Positions 1-8,730 of a stretch of 64,000 nucleotides of DNA are shown here, in pieces. The translations under genes and the position numbers were made by a program. The notes under the pieces were generated by a model. That model saw only the letters and a list, made by a program, of their open reading frames with translations. It was not told the DNA's origin and ran no database searches. The stretch is taken from assembly GCF_042646165.1 (NCBI RefSeq), contig NZ_JBHRTC010000025.1; one strand, given 5' to 3'. This stretch comes from Microbaculum marinum (GTDB lineage: Bacteria > Pseudomonadota > Alphaproteobacteria > Rhizobiales > Tepidamorphaceae). The first letter of the stretch is position 1, and each line of letters begins with the position of its first letter.

Positions 1-230
1 CCGCCGGCATGGCGCGGCGCAGCTTCGCCCGCCGCGTCGCCGCGGAGACCGGCCTGAGCTTCGGCGCCTGGCGGAGGCGGCTGCGGATGCTGCGGGCGAT
101 CGAGCAGCTCGCCGCCGGCGACCCGGTCACGGCGGTGGCGCTGGAGACCGGCTACGACAGCGTCAGCGCCTTCATCCACGCCTTCCGCGGCGAACTCGGC
201 GTGACGCCGGGGCGCTACTTCGGGGGATGA
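1..230 (+). CDS. AraC-family transcriptional regulator, C-terminal part (5' end outside window)
   Basis: The reading frame is open from the window edge to a TGA at 228-230, so only the DNA-binding end is present. The visible residues form the double helix-turn-helix of AraC/XylS regulators: a first helix pair around SFARRVAAETGLSFGAW, then the conserved second motif VALETGYDSVSAFIHAFR and the closing G-x-TPGRY signature. Its target cannot be inferred because the ligand-binding domain is missing. It converges on the antiporter gene, and the two coding ends overlap by 16 bases. Confidence 0.85.
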   Translation, partial: AGMARRSFARRVAAETGLSFGAWRRRLRMLRAIEQLAAGDPVTAVALETGYDSVSAFIHAFRGELGVTPGRYFGG

Positions 231-1483
231 GCGGCGGCCGCCGGCGCCCGGTCCCGGTCGAGCCGCATCATGATCGGCGTGACCGCCACGCCGTGCAGGA
301 AGATCGACATCAGCACCACGCAGCAGACCGTCACCCAGATCACCTGCGCCTCGGCGAACTCCGCCTGCCCGAGCGCGTAGGCGACGTAGTAGAACGAGCC
401 GAGGCCGCGGATGCCGAAGAAGGCGATGGCCAGCTTCTCGCCGTGCGGCGCGGGGTGGCCGAGCAGGCTGAGCCAGCCGCACAGCGGCCGCAGCACCAGC
501 AGGATCGCGACCGCGACGACCACCACGGGCCAGCTAAGCGCGCTGAAGATCGTGCCCTCGGCGATCGCCGCGCCGAAGCACACCAGCAGCACCATCATGA
601 CCAGGCGCTCGATCTGCTCGGAGAAGCTGTGCAGGTCGCGGTGGTAGCTGTGGCGCCGCTCGACGGCCCGGAACGCCACCGCGGCGACGAACACGGCGAG
701 GAAGCCGTAGCCGTGGGCGAGCTCCGTCGTGCCGTAGGCGAGGCAGGTGATGCCGAGCGCGGCGAAGCCGTCCTGCGACTGCGACAGCGCCGCCCGCTTC
801 GACAGCCGGAAGGCGAGGTTGCCCATCACCCAGCCGCCGACCCAGCCGATGGCGACGCCGGCGCCGATCTTCCACAATACGCTGACCAGCAGCCAGTCGA
901 CCAGGAACGGCTCGCCCGAGACCTGCGACAGGGCGATCGCGATGGCGAGATAGACGAACGGGAAGGCGGCCCCGTCGTTGACGCCGGCCTCCGAGGTGAG
1001 CGCGAAGCGCACCTCGTCCTCCTCGTCCTCCGCGCCCGATTGCGGCGGCCCGACCTGCACGTCGCTGGCCAGCACCGGATCGGTCGGCGCCAGCGCCGCG
1101 CCGAGCAGCAGCGCGCCGGCGACGCCGAGCCCGAGCACCGCCCAGCCGAGCACCGAGACGCCGAGGATGGTGATCGGCATGGCGATCAGGATCAGCCGCC
1201 AGGTCAGCCCCCAGCTGCGCCAGCCGAGCGGCCGGTCGAGCTTCAGCCCGGCGCCCATCAGCGACACGATGACGACGAACTCGGTCATCCGCTCGGTGAC
1301 GTAGCGGTTCTCCAGCGGGTTGGCGAAGTCGATCGGCAGCAGCGGGTTCCAGGCCACCAGCACGCCGATGCCGATGAACACCATCGGCAGCGACATCGGC
1401 AGGTTCTTCAGGAGCAGTTGCAGCCAGGCGGTGAGCAGGATGACGGCGCCGAGGATCGCCAGGAAGAGGTTGTACCAGTCCAC
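215..1483 (-). CDS. CPA1-family cation/proton antiporter (NhaP type)
   Basis: The product is a polytopic inner-membrane protein of about 422 residues with roughly a dozen hydrophobic segments. It has the CPA1 features ALAPTDPVLASDVQVG (the TDP motif in the ion-binding region) and a later EAGVNDGAAFPFV segment matching the conserved EaxxNDG motif. Such proteins exchange Na+ or K+ for H+ in pH and salt homeostasis. I prefer the GTG at 1483 because AGGGA lies six bases upstream and the first membrane helix follows directly; an in-frame ATG at 1573 would add a 30-residue basic leader untypical of the family. Substrate specificity is not visible. Confidence 0.85.
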   Translation of the reverse strand: MDWYNLFLAILGAVILLTAWLQLLLKNLPMSLPMVFIGIGVLVAWNPLLPIDFANPLENRYVTERMTEFVVIVSLMGAGLKLDRPLGWRSWGLTWRLILIAMPITILGVSVLGWAVLGLGVAGALLLGAALAPTDPVLASDVQVGPPQSGAEDEEDEVRFALTSEAGVNDGAAFPFVYLAIAIALSQVSGEPFLVDWLLVSVLWKIGAGVAIGWVGGWVMGNLAFRLSKRAALSQSQDGFAALGITCLAYGTTELAHGYGFLAVFVAAVAFRAVERRHSYHRDLHSFSEQIERLVMMVLLVCFGAAIAEGTIFSALSWPVVVVAVAILLVLRPLCGWLSLLGHPAPHGEKLAIAFFGIRGLGSFYYVAYALGQAEFAEAQVIWVTVCCVVLMSIFLHGVAVTPIMMRLDRDRAPAAAAHPPK

Positions 1484-1676
1484 GTGTAGTCCCTGTGTTG
1501 GTGGCTTCGACGGTAACCCGACCCAAAACCGCCATCCCATCGGGGCTCGTGCAGCGGCCGCTTTGCGCCCCATCTAGGTCGTTAGCATTCGGAACTAGGT
1601 ATCCCGAAGGTGGTCATTCACTGCAGTTCGGCAATCACCGCGATGGCGTTGAAGCGCTTTTTGCGTTAACAAATTA

Positions 1677-1690
1677 GGAATCAATATTCC
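1677..1690. promoter_or_regulatory. AT-rich inverted repeat upstream of the methylase-type gene
   Basis: GGAAT-CAAT-ATTCC is a perfect 5-bp inverted repeat in a short AT-rich stretch 41 bases before the ATG at 1731, where a promoter or operator for the island would lie. An AAGGGG ribosome-binding site follows at about 1720. Short palindromes here control some restriction-modification genes, but no controller protein gene is visible, so operator function is inference only. Confidence 0.25.
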
Positions 1691-1730
1691 CTATATTTTC
1701 CCGCTCTGGCGAAGGAAAAAAGGGGAACTG

Positions 1731-4700
1731 ATGGCGCCGGTCGCAACAAAAAGTGTTGCGAGCCGGAAATTTGTGCTTTGGAGGCGGCAAATGGAGGACT
1801 ACTCACGAACAGTACTCCGTTTCGGTGGCAACCCAAAGTCCTTAGTTGACCTTACCGCACACTCGCCTGACACACTCCCATATGCAACGCTGACGGCCGC
1901 ACGCAGCGCCGGCGATCCTGATCTAGCGAACTTGGCGGCCGTATACGAATGGCAAGATCGTCCCCTGATATTTCTTGTTGATGGGGTGGCGCTGGATTCA
2001 GACCCAGAGAAGATTGGACGTATTAGACGCATTGTAGCAATGCGAGGTGATGCGCCATATCTCGGCGTCGTCTCACCGGGTCGCCTTAGCGTTTACAGCG
2101 TGGGGCTTGAGGGAGATTTATCGAAAGCGGCGGTCGAAGTTGGGCAGTCCGACAGCGATGACGCAATTTTCATTCCTTACCTTGCCAACTTGCGACCACA
2201 ACTGCCCAAAAGCTCTAGCTGGATAAGTGACGTAATCCTTCGTTTGCTAACGGGTGCGCTAAATGACTTATCTGCCTTAGGGATTTCGGACGAAGACGCA
2301 ATCTCCCTAAGTGGCCGCGCACTGTTTGTGCGATTTCTTGTCGACCGGGATCTTCTGCCGAGTTCAATGCTCCCGGACTCGCCGGACGGTGTGGCGGCTT
2401 TGTTCGACACGGCGTCCCGCGCGATATCTACCTCGCATTGGCTGGATGAAACCTTCAACGGCGATTTCCTTCCACTATCAGATCAGAGCGTGAAGGCTCT
2501 TCCTGCCGAGGCATTTTGTGTTCTGGGCAATATATTGCGGCGGGCGCCAAACGGGCAGCTATTGCTTGGATGGCAAGAAAGCTGGGATCGTTTGGACTTT
2601 GCCCACATACCTGTAGGTGTCTTGAGCCAAGCCTACGAACGCTATTTGAGTCATCGGCAACCTGCAAAGCAGCGAAAAGAGGGAGGCTACTACACTCCTA
2701 GGCACATCGCCGATTTAATGGTGCAGGGTTCATTTGCGGCACTTCGATCGGAGATGAAATTACACAAAGCGAAGGTGCTTGACCCGGCAGCGGGGGCAGG
2801 CGTCTTCCTACTAACAGCCTTTAGAGAACTAGTCGCAGAGCGCTGGCGATACGATAAGCGGCCAGACACGAAGACGCTGCGGGATATTCTGTACAATCAA
2901 ATCACGGGCTTCGATATCAACGAATCTGCGCTTCGATTTGCTGCGTTGGGTCTCTACCTGATGTCGATTGAACTAGACCCCAATCCCGAACCTGTCGAAA
3001 AGCTTCGGTTTAAGAACCTGCGTCCCAATATCCTTCGAAACCTAAATGACGACAGGGTTAGTCCCGAGGTGGATGGACTCGGCAGCTTGGGAGACGCGGT
3101 CGGGGATTCTCACAAGGGCTCCTACGATCTAGTGATCGGTAACCCCCCTTGGGCAACTTCCACGAAATTGCCGAACTGGGAAAAAGTTCAGCTTCGAGTA
3201 CGTGCCATCGCTGCCGAACGAACTGGCCAAGAAGACATTCAGGCGCCAATCCCAAATGAAGTCCTGGACTTGCCTTTTGTATGGCGGGCAATGGAATGGG
3301 CGCGGCCAACGGGCCAAATTGCATTTGCACTTCACGCGCGCATACTGTTTCAGCGCGGCGAGACGATGCCAGACGCCCGAAACGCCCTTTTTGGAGCGTT
3401 GGACGTTACAGGAATCGTGAATGGCACGGAATTGCGCTTTACGAAGGTCTGGCCGGAAATCTCGGCACCCTTCTGTCTTTTATTCGCGCGGAACTCCGCG
3501 CCGTCTGCTGGGGCGGCATTTAGGTTCACAAGCCCCCACTTGGAACGCAATCTAAACAATGGTGGATCGTGGCGCATCGACGCAAGCCGTGCCGAAATTG
3601 TTAGCAACCAAGACGTCAGGTCACGTCCTGAGATTCTAAAAATCCTGTTTCGAGGAACGCGTTTGGACCTCGAGTTGTATGATCGACTCCTTTCGCTGGG
3701 ATTCTCGACGCTTGGTGACTACTGGAAAGAGCTATTCGGCGTCTGTAATGGAAAAGGCAATTTCACCGGGAACGGCTATCAACGGCTAAGGCAGAGCAGC
3801 GAACTCAACAAAGCTGACAGTCTTCCCGGTGTTCCGGCAGATTACCTGCATGGTCTGCCGGAATTGCCGACTGGGCACCCACTGAGTCTTGAACTCGACG
3901 TTCAGGGCCTTCCCAAGTTTACCGCGATGCGCATCCATCGCCAAAGACCCAGGTCCATTTTCAGCGGCCCCATCCTAGTTGTAGGCGAATCCCCGCCCGT
4001 CGCCTCGGCGCGAATCAGAACTTCTGTATCCCTGCAAAGCCTTGTGTATAATCAGAGTTTCCACGGTTACAGCACGCATTCACATTCAGATGGCGTCAGG
4101 TTCGCTCAATATCTTGCGCTGGTATTGGGTAGTAAGTTCGCCCTATGGCATGCGCTTGTGACCAGCGGACGCTTCGGTTTTGAACGAGAGGTAGTTGAAA
4201 AGTTTAATCTCGATGAGATTCCGATCCCGCCATTTGAAACTCTATCGACCGCGGACAAGTTCAAAATTTCCGAATTATTTGAGGAATTGGCAAAAACAGA
4301 AAGCGACAAGATTTGGCAAGACGTGGATGAGTGGGTAGCCGACAAGTTCAAATTGACGAAAGATGACTTGCGGGTGATAGGCGACACGCTGGGATATCAT
4401 CTGCCCTATGCTGCGAACATCAATCGAGCACAATCTCCCACCTCAATGAATCAGCGCGTTGAATTTGGCCATTTTCTTGCTGACGAACTAAAGCCGTGGG
4501 CTGAGAGATACGGCATTCCGCTGAAAGTGGAATTGATGCACTCGGCTTCAAATTCTCCTTGGTGTTTTGTTCGGATTTCTAAATCTGATCAGCGTGACAA
4601 CAGCCAAAATCCACTTTCCGAATTTACCATACAGTGGGCCGACGAGCTCGCTGCCACTGAATGCGTGCTACAGGATGACCGCCTACACCAGATAATCTTG

Positions 4701-4814
4701 GGACGCCTAAACCAAGCGCGGTACTGGACCTTCAGTCAGGCGCGTCTGACCGCACGACGATTGATCTGGGAGAACATCGACTTTCTGGCCGGGGCAACTT
4801 CAAATGACGATTAG
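1731..4814 (+). CDS. Large N6-adenine DNA methyltransferase-type protein (type IIG / PglX-like architecture)
   Basis: The 1027-residue protein carries the motifs of gamma-class adenine methylases. GGYYTP lies near residue 317, the SAM-binding DPAAGAGVFL starts at about 351, and the catalytic NPPW is at 471-474. The roughly 300 residues before the GGYYTP motif include a beta-rich segment (RPLIFLVDG, then APYLGVVSPGRLSVYSV) like the degenerate nuclease-type N-termini of type IIG enzymes; no intact nuclease motif is obvious there. The C-terminal third would hold target recognition. An AAGGGG site precedes the ATG. The stop codon lies inside the next gene (11-base overlap), so the two are probably coupled. 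Base composition is visibly more AT-rich than the neighbours, indicating transfer. It could be a restriction-modification enzyme or part of another phage-defence system. Confidence 0.85.
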   Translation: MAPVATKSVASRKFVLWRRQMEDYSRTVLRFGGNPKSLVDLTAHSPDTLPYATLTAARSAGDPDLANLAAVYEWQDRPLIFLVDGVALDSDPEKIGRIRRIVAMRGDAPYLGVVSPGRLSVYSVGLEGDLSKAAVEVGQSDSDDAIFIPYLANLRPQLPKSSSWISDVILRLLTGALNDLSALGISDEDAISLSGRALFVRFLVDRDLLPSSMLPDSPDGVAALFDTASRAISTSHWLDETFNGDFLPLSDQSVKALPAEAFCVLGNILRRAPNGQLLLGWQESWDRLDFAHIPVGVLSQAYERYLSHRQPAKQRKEGGYYTPRHIADLMVQGSFAALRSEMKLHKAKVLDPAAGAGVFLLTAFRELVAERWRYDKRPDTKTLRDILYNQITGFDINESALRFAALGLYLMSIELDPNPEPVEKLRFKNLRPNILRNLNDDRVSPEVDGLGSLGDAVGDSHKGSYDLVIGNPPWATSTKLPNWEKVQLRVRAIAAERTGQEDIQAPIPNEVLDLPFVWRAMEWARPTGQIAFALHARILFQRGETMPDARNALFGALDVTGIVNGTELRFTKVWPEISAPFCLLFARNSAPSAGAAFRFTSPHLERNLNNGGSWRIDASRAEIVSNQDVRSRPEILKILFRGTRLDLELYDRLLSLGFSTLGDYWKELFGVCNGKGNFTGNGYQRLRQSSELNKADSLPGVPADYLHGLPELPTGHPLSLELDVQGLPKFTAMRIHRQRPRSIFSGPILVVGESPPVASARIRTSVSLQSLVYNQSFHGYSTHSHSDGVRFAQYLALVLGSKFALWHALVTSGRFGFEREVVEKFNLDEIPIPPFETLSTADKFKISELFEELAKTESDKIWQDVDEWVADKFKLTKDDLRVIGDTLGYHLPYAANINRAQSPTSMNQRVEFGHFLADELKPWAERYGIPLKVELMHSASNSPWCFVRISKSDQRDNSQNPLSEFTIQWADELAATECVLQDDRLHQIILGRLNQARYWTFSQARLTARRLIWENIDFLAGATSNDD

Positions 4815-5514
4815 TGCGTTGCGACCCCGCCCCGACCATATCGCCGAACTTACAAAGGGAGTGAGTCTTCCCTTGGAGCCCATTTCGCGACTGCACATGC
4901 AAATTGTGGCAGAGACAGTTAGTCGAATCTGGATCGAACTCCGCAGCGCGCACAACGAGATGCTTTCCGTTGGAACCGAGGCGGAAATCAATGCGCTTCT
5001 GGAAGCAAAACTAAATGCGCTTTATGGCAATGACCCAATTTGGTCCCAACTGGTGGCCACGGTCGCCCGCGGAAAAGAAACACTAAGCTACAACGGTTTG
5101 CATCTCGAAAAGCGACCGGACCTGTCTATATTTCTTACAAGGAGACACCCTTCATTCCCAATTGTTGTGGAATGTAAAATAGTCGACAAAAACGCCAGAA
5201 AGGGAGTTGACCTGTATTGTGCCAACGGAATTGCGCGGTTTGTAAAGGGGGAATACGCATGGGCTAATCGGGAAGCCATGCTGTTCGCCTTCGTAAGGGA
5301 TGGCGCAACGATTGATGGTCAGCTATCGGCACATCTGTATAACGCGTCGAGACAATCCGCAGACCCGTGTCAGACTCTTTGTTTGCCGAAGCAGCTAGCG
5401 GGAATGTCATCCGACACGCGAGCGTCTAGTCATGCGCGGTCCTTTAGCTATCAAGCGCCGAACCACACGTCTCCGCCCGGTGTCATTGAACTCTGGCACT
5501 TGTGGCTGGCTTAA
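4804..5514 (+). CDS. Putative PD-(D/E)XK nuclease-like partner of the methylase-type protein
   Basis: The 236-residue product starts on an ATG inside the end of the methylase-type gene. Residues 102-103 begin RPDLSIFL, followed 14 residues later by PIVVECKIVD; together these fit the PD...(D/E)xK pattern of restriction-endonuclease folds, with Asp and the Glu-Cys-Lys as candidate metal and catalytic residues. A helical N-terminal half precedes this core. I do not recognise a named family. The coupling to the methylase-type gene and the shared AT-rich composition suggest the cleavage or effector subunit of one system. The last 40 or so residues look low in structure, so the end may be altered. 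Confidence 0.6.
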   Translation: MTISALRPRPDHIAELTKGVSLPLEPISRLHMQIVAETVSRIWIELRSAHNEMLSVGTEAEINALLEAKLNALYGNDPIWSQLVATVARGKETLSYNGLHLEKRPDLSIFLTRRHPSFPIVVECKIVDKNARKGVDLYCANGIARFVKGEYAWANREAMLFAFVRDGATIDGQLSAHLYNASRQSADPCQTLCLPKQLAGMSSDTRASSHARSFSYQAPNHTSPPGVIELWHLWLA

Positions 5515-5777
5515 GGGCAACGCGTTGGCCGTTGACCGAATTGCAGCTTTCCTGAGAAGTCGCCAGTCCGCTCCCGGCCCCAAATATGCCGTTCGTGGAT
5601 TGCGCAGCGAACGACTACTTCCCGCCAGTTTCGACCTTGTGCCGGACGGCGCGAATGTCCGGTCTACAGGGGTCTAGAAACAACCTCAGATGACCAATAT
5701 GGGGCGCGACGCATCCGCAGAGCAGATAGTCCGTCGATAGCGGCTTGGAACCTGAGCCCGGCCGCGTTACGCGACCA
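5515..5777. other. Right-hand edge of the island, no gene recognised
   Basis: Between the island's last gene and the LysR gene I see only short open frames with no recognisable protein motif, no ribosome-binding site in front of them and no tRNA or clear attachment repeat. Composition returns to the GC-rich host type across this stretch, so the right boundary of the acquired segment lies here or just before it. Confidence 0.4.
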
Positions 5778-6666
5778 TCACTGAAGCTGCCGCCTCAGCC
5801 AGTGCCGGAAGGTCCTGAAGGCCGGGCGGTTCTTGTGGTCGGCCCAGCACAGGTAGTAGTGGCGGATGTTACGGGCCGGCCATTGGTCGTCGCCGAGCAG
5901 TTGCACCAGGCGGCCGCTGGCCAGGTAGGGTGCGGCGTAGACGTGGGGCAGCCATGCCACGCCGTGCCCGTCGAGGGCCGCCACCAGCGTAAGCGCGCTC
6001 GGCAGCCGGGTGATGCGCGGGTGGGTGTGCTCGCTCAAGCCGTGGTCATCGAACCAGGCGGACATCTCGCTGTCGCGGTCCTCGTCGAGAATCCATGGCA
6101 GCCCGGTGAGGTCCTGCGGCGTTCGCACCGAGACGCCCTCCAGGAGCGAGGGCGCCGCCACGACGACGTGTCGGCTTTCCAGCAGCCTTTCGCAGTTCAG
6201 CCCCGGCCAGGTGCCGTCGCCATGCCGGACGGCGGCGTCGAAGTCGCCATGGGCAAGATCATGCACCGTCGCGTCGGCGTTGATGCGCAGATCGATGTCC
6301 GGGTGACGCTGGACGAAATCGCCGAGGCGCGGCAGCAGCCAGTACTGGGCGAAATGCGGGGTGACCGTGATGTTGAGGACGTTCTCGTCACGCCGGAACC
6401 ACTCGATGTCACCGGCCATCGCCCTGAAGTTCCGGAGTAGACTGTCGGCCAGGTCGGCGGCGTCGGGCAGCATGACCAGGCGACTGCCGGTCCGGGTGAA
6501 CAACTTGCGCTGCAAGCGGTCCTCCAGGGACCTCAGGTGCTGACTGACCGCCATGGGTCACGTGGAGCGCCTGTGCGGCAGCGCCGACGGAGCCGGTTTC
6601 ATGCACCGCCGCGAGTGCACGCAGGGAATTGAGTGGCAGCCAGGCGATATCGGTGCGTTTTGTCAT
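5778..6666 (-). pseudogene. LysR-family regulator (GcvA-like), apparently frameshifted in the HTH region
   Basis: From the ATG at 6666 the frame reads a typical LysR start (LPLNSLRALAAVHETGSVGAAA, broken here as two halves of the first helices) up to ALHVTHG at about 6553. There the expected continuation AVSQHLRSLEDRLQRKLF is found in a different frame, which then runs through a full LysR effector domain to the stop at 5778. One inserted or two deleted bases in the sequence around 6552-6556 would join the halves. If real, the gene is disrupted; the ATG at 6554 could give a product lacking the first recognition helices. A sequencing error is the main alternative. Its divergent neighbour is the small gene at 6761. 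Confidence 0.75.
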
Positions 6667-6760
6667 GATAGGAAAACTAACAGGTCTGCAGCTTTTCCGA
6701 CAAGCCTGCCTCGTCGTGAAATGCTAGATTTTCAGGGAAATGCAACTGGAGGCGTTTCCC

Positions 6761-6976
6761 ATGGCATACAGTTTTTCTCACAAGTTAGGCCAATGGCTCT
6801 CCGCCCGCCGGCGTCCGGCATCCGGCATAGACGCGGAGACCGTTCACAGGATCCGGGTCCAGAGTCGAATCGAGCGGGCGAAAGTCATTCGCCGGGGCCT
6901 CGCCCTGCTCAAGCAGATGGCCAGGGCGGCTCCGCCGGGCGGGAGCCTCGATGCCCGACACCACGGAAGAGCGTGA
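6761..6976 (+). CDS. Small basic protein of unknown function
   Basis: A 71-residue reading frame starts at an ATG with GGAGG eight bases upstream, which is why I prefer it to an earlier in-frame codon. The product has a hydrophobic-basic start (MAYSFSHKLGQWLSARRR) and a predicted amphipathic helix (RVQSRIERAKVIRRGLALL). It is roughly the size of the DUF1127 proteins frequent beside LysR genes in this order, but the typical DUF1127 consensus is not convincing. It is divergent from the LysR gene and about 200 bases upstream of paoA. Confidence 0.5.
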   Translation: MAYSFSHKLGQWLSARRRPASGIDAETVHRIRVQSRIERAKVIRRGLALLKQMARAAPPGGSLDARHHGRA

Positions 6977-7177
6977 CTGCGAGAGACGGGCGCCTGTGGT
7001 CGCGGCAGCAGCTATGCCGAAGTCCGCCGGCGGTCTCGACCGGTGCGGCGGTCGCCGTCGCAGCGGCGTCCGTGACTGCGCCAGCCATTCCCATGGAACC
7101 TCTGTCCGGCCCGTCGGTTAACGGGGCAGCATGCCGGCGCTGCTCCCCCCACCGCGGCATGCCGGCTGAGGAGATCC

Positions 7178-7756
7178 ATGAAGACCGACCTGACAATCAA
7201 CGGCGCCGTGCGCGGGCTGGACGCCGATCCGCGGACGTCGCTCCTGGACGCGCTGCGTCACCATCTGGGCCTGACGGGAACCAAGAAGGGCTGCGACCAC
7301 GGCCAGTGCGGCGCCTGCACGGTGCTGGTCAACGGGCGGCGGATCAATTCCTGCCTGACGCTGGCCTGCATGCACGACGGCGACGAGATCACCACCATCG
7401 AAGGGCTCGGCACGCCTGAGGCGCAGTCGCCGCTGCAGCGCGCCTTCGTCGCCCATGACGGGTTCCAGTGCGGCTACTGCACGCCGGGGCAGATCTGTTC
7501 GGCGACCGCCATGCTGGAGGAGGCGGACGCCGGCTGGCCGAGCCACGTCACGGCGGAAATTTCCGGCGACGCCGACGGCGAAGCCAAAGGAGCCCCCGGC
7601 CTCGACGACGCGGAAATCTCGGAACGGATGAGCGGCAATCTGTGCCGATGCTCCGCCTATCCCAACATCGTCGACGCGATCCGCGAGGTCGCAAGGACCC
7701 ACGGCACCGGGGACGGCGGAACCGGGGACGGCGGAACCGGGGGAGGCGGCGAATGA
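7178..7756 (+). CDS. paoA: Aldehyde oxidoreductase, 2Fe-2S subunit (PaoA/YagT type)
   Basis: This is the iron-sulphur electron-transfer subunit of a xanthine oxidase-family molybdoenzyme. The plant-type ferredoxin cluster motif GCDHGQCGACTVLVNG is followed by C in SCLTLAC, and the second cluster uses CGYCTPGQ and GNLCRCSAYPNIVDAI. The 192-residue length fits, but the protein ends in a glycine-rich tail encoded by a 15-base tandem repeat. No Tat signal is visible, unlike E. coli PaoA, so this version may act in the cytoplasm. It overlaps paoB by ATGA, forming the first gene of a three-gene operon in the usual S-M-L order. Confidence 0.92.
   Translation: MKTDLTINGAVRGLDADPRTSLLDALRHHLGLTGTKKGCDHGQCGACTVLVNGRRINSCLTLACMHDGDEITTIEGLGTPEAQSPLQRAFVAHDGFQCGYCTPGQICSATAMLEEADAGWPSHVTAEISGDADGEAKGAPGLDDAEISERMSGNLCRCSAYPNIVDAIREVARTHGTGDGGTGDGGTGGGGE
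7706..7750 (+). repeat. Three copies of a 15-base tandem repeat at the 3' end of paoA
   Basis: ACCGGGGACGGCGGA occurs twice in succession (7706-7720, 7721-7735), followed by a third, diverged copy (7736-7750). It encodes a Thr-Gly-Asp-Gly-Gly repeat at the very C-terminus. Being a multiple of three, the repeat can change length without altering the reading frame or the overlap with paoB. Confidence 0.85.
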
Positions 7757-8730
7757 GGCCCTTCGACTATCAGCGCGCCGCAGACCCGGCCGACGCCGCC
7801 AAGGCGCTGGCGGCCGAAGGGGCGACGATCATCGCGGGCGGGACCAACCTGCTCGACCTGATGAAGCTCGAGGTGATGACGCCGCAGCGGCTCGTCGACA
7901 TCAACCGGCTCGACCTGAAGCGCATCGAGGAGACCGCCGACGGCGGCCTGAGGATCGGCGCGCTGGTGACCAACAGCGATCTCGCCGCCGACATCAGGGT
8001 GCGTCGCGGCTGGCCGGTGCTGGCCCGGGCGCTGCTGGCCGGCGCCAGCGGGCAGCTGCGCAACAAGGCGACCACCGGCGGCAACCTGCTGCAGCGAACC
8101 CGCTGCTACTACTTCTACGACACCGCGATGGCCTGCAACAAACGCGAGCCCGGCTCGGGCTGCAGCGCGATCGGCGGCTTCAACCGGATCCACGCGATCC
8201 TCGGGGCGAGCGACAGCTGCATCGCCACCCATCCGAGCGACATGGCGGTGGCCATGCGGGCGCTGGGCGCGGAGGTCGAGATCCGCGGCCGCGACGGCGA
8301 ACACAGCCGCCTGCCGGTCGGCGACCTCTACCTGCTGCCGGGAGACACGCCGGAACGCGAGACGGTTCTGCAGCCGGGCGACCTGATCACCGCAGTGATC
8401 CTGCCCCCGCCGGCCGGCGGCCGCCAGATCTACCGCAAGGTCCGCGACCGCGCCTCCTACGCCTTCGCGCTGGTGTCGGTCGCCGCCATCGTCGAGGTCA
8501 GCGACGGCACCATCACCCGCGCCGACCTCGCCTTCGGCGGCCTCGCCCCGATGCCGTGGCGCGATGAAGCCGTCGAGGTTGCGCTGGTCGGCCAGCCGCC
8601 GTCGGAAGAGGCGTTCAGGGCCGCCGCCGACGCGCTTCTGGCGAACGCCCGCGGCCAGGGCGACAACGACTTCAAGATCCCGCTGGCGCGACGGACGCTG
8701 ACGGCCGTGCTGGAGGAGGCCACACGATGA
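7753..8730 (+). CDS. paoB: Aldehyde oxidoreductase, FAD-binding subunit (PaoB/YagS type)
   Basis: The 325-residue protein has the FAD-binding signature IIAGGTNLLDLMK near its start and RNKATTGGNLLQRTRC in the middle. It also carries the insertion RCYYFYDTAMACNKREPGSGC, the four-cysteine motif that binds a 4Fe-4S cluster in the PaoB branch. FAD passes electrons from the molybdenum and iron-sulphur centres to an acceptor. It starts within the end of paoA (ATGA) and ends within the start of paoC (ATGA), so translation is coupled and subunit amounts should be balanced. Confidence 0.92.
   Translation: MRPFDYQRAADPADAAKALAAEGATIIAGGTNLLDLMKLEVMTPQRLVDINRLDLKRIEETADGGLRIGALVTNSDLAADIRVRRGWPVLARALLAGASGQLRNKATTGGNLLQRTRCYYFYDTAMACNKREPGSGCSAIGGFNRIHAILGASDSCIATHPSDMAVAMRALGAEVEIRGRDGEHSRLPVGDLYLLPGDTPERETVLQPGDLITAVILPPPAGGRQIYRKVRDRASYAFALVSVAAIVEVSDGTITRADLAFGGLAPMPWRDEAVEVALVGQPPSEEAFRAAADALLANARGQGDNDFKIPLARRTLTAVLEEATR

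Noticed and set aside
1574..1730. Search for a tRNA or direct repeat marking the left end of the restriction island
   Set aside because: No cloverleaf or repeat shared with the right edge could be seen by eye.
5432..5677. Small open frame after the nuclease-like gene
   Set aside because: No ribosome-binding site, no known motif, overlaps the end of the coupled gene.
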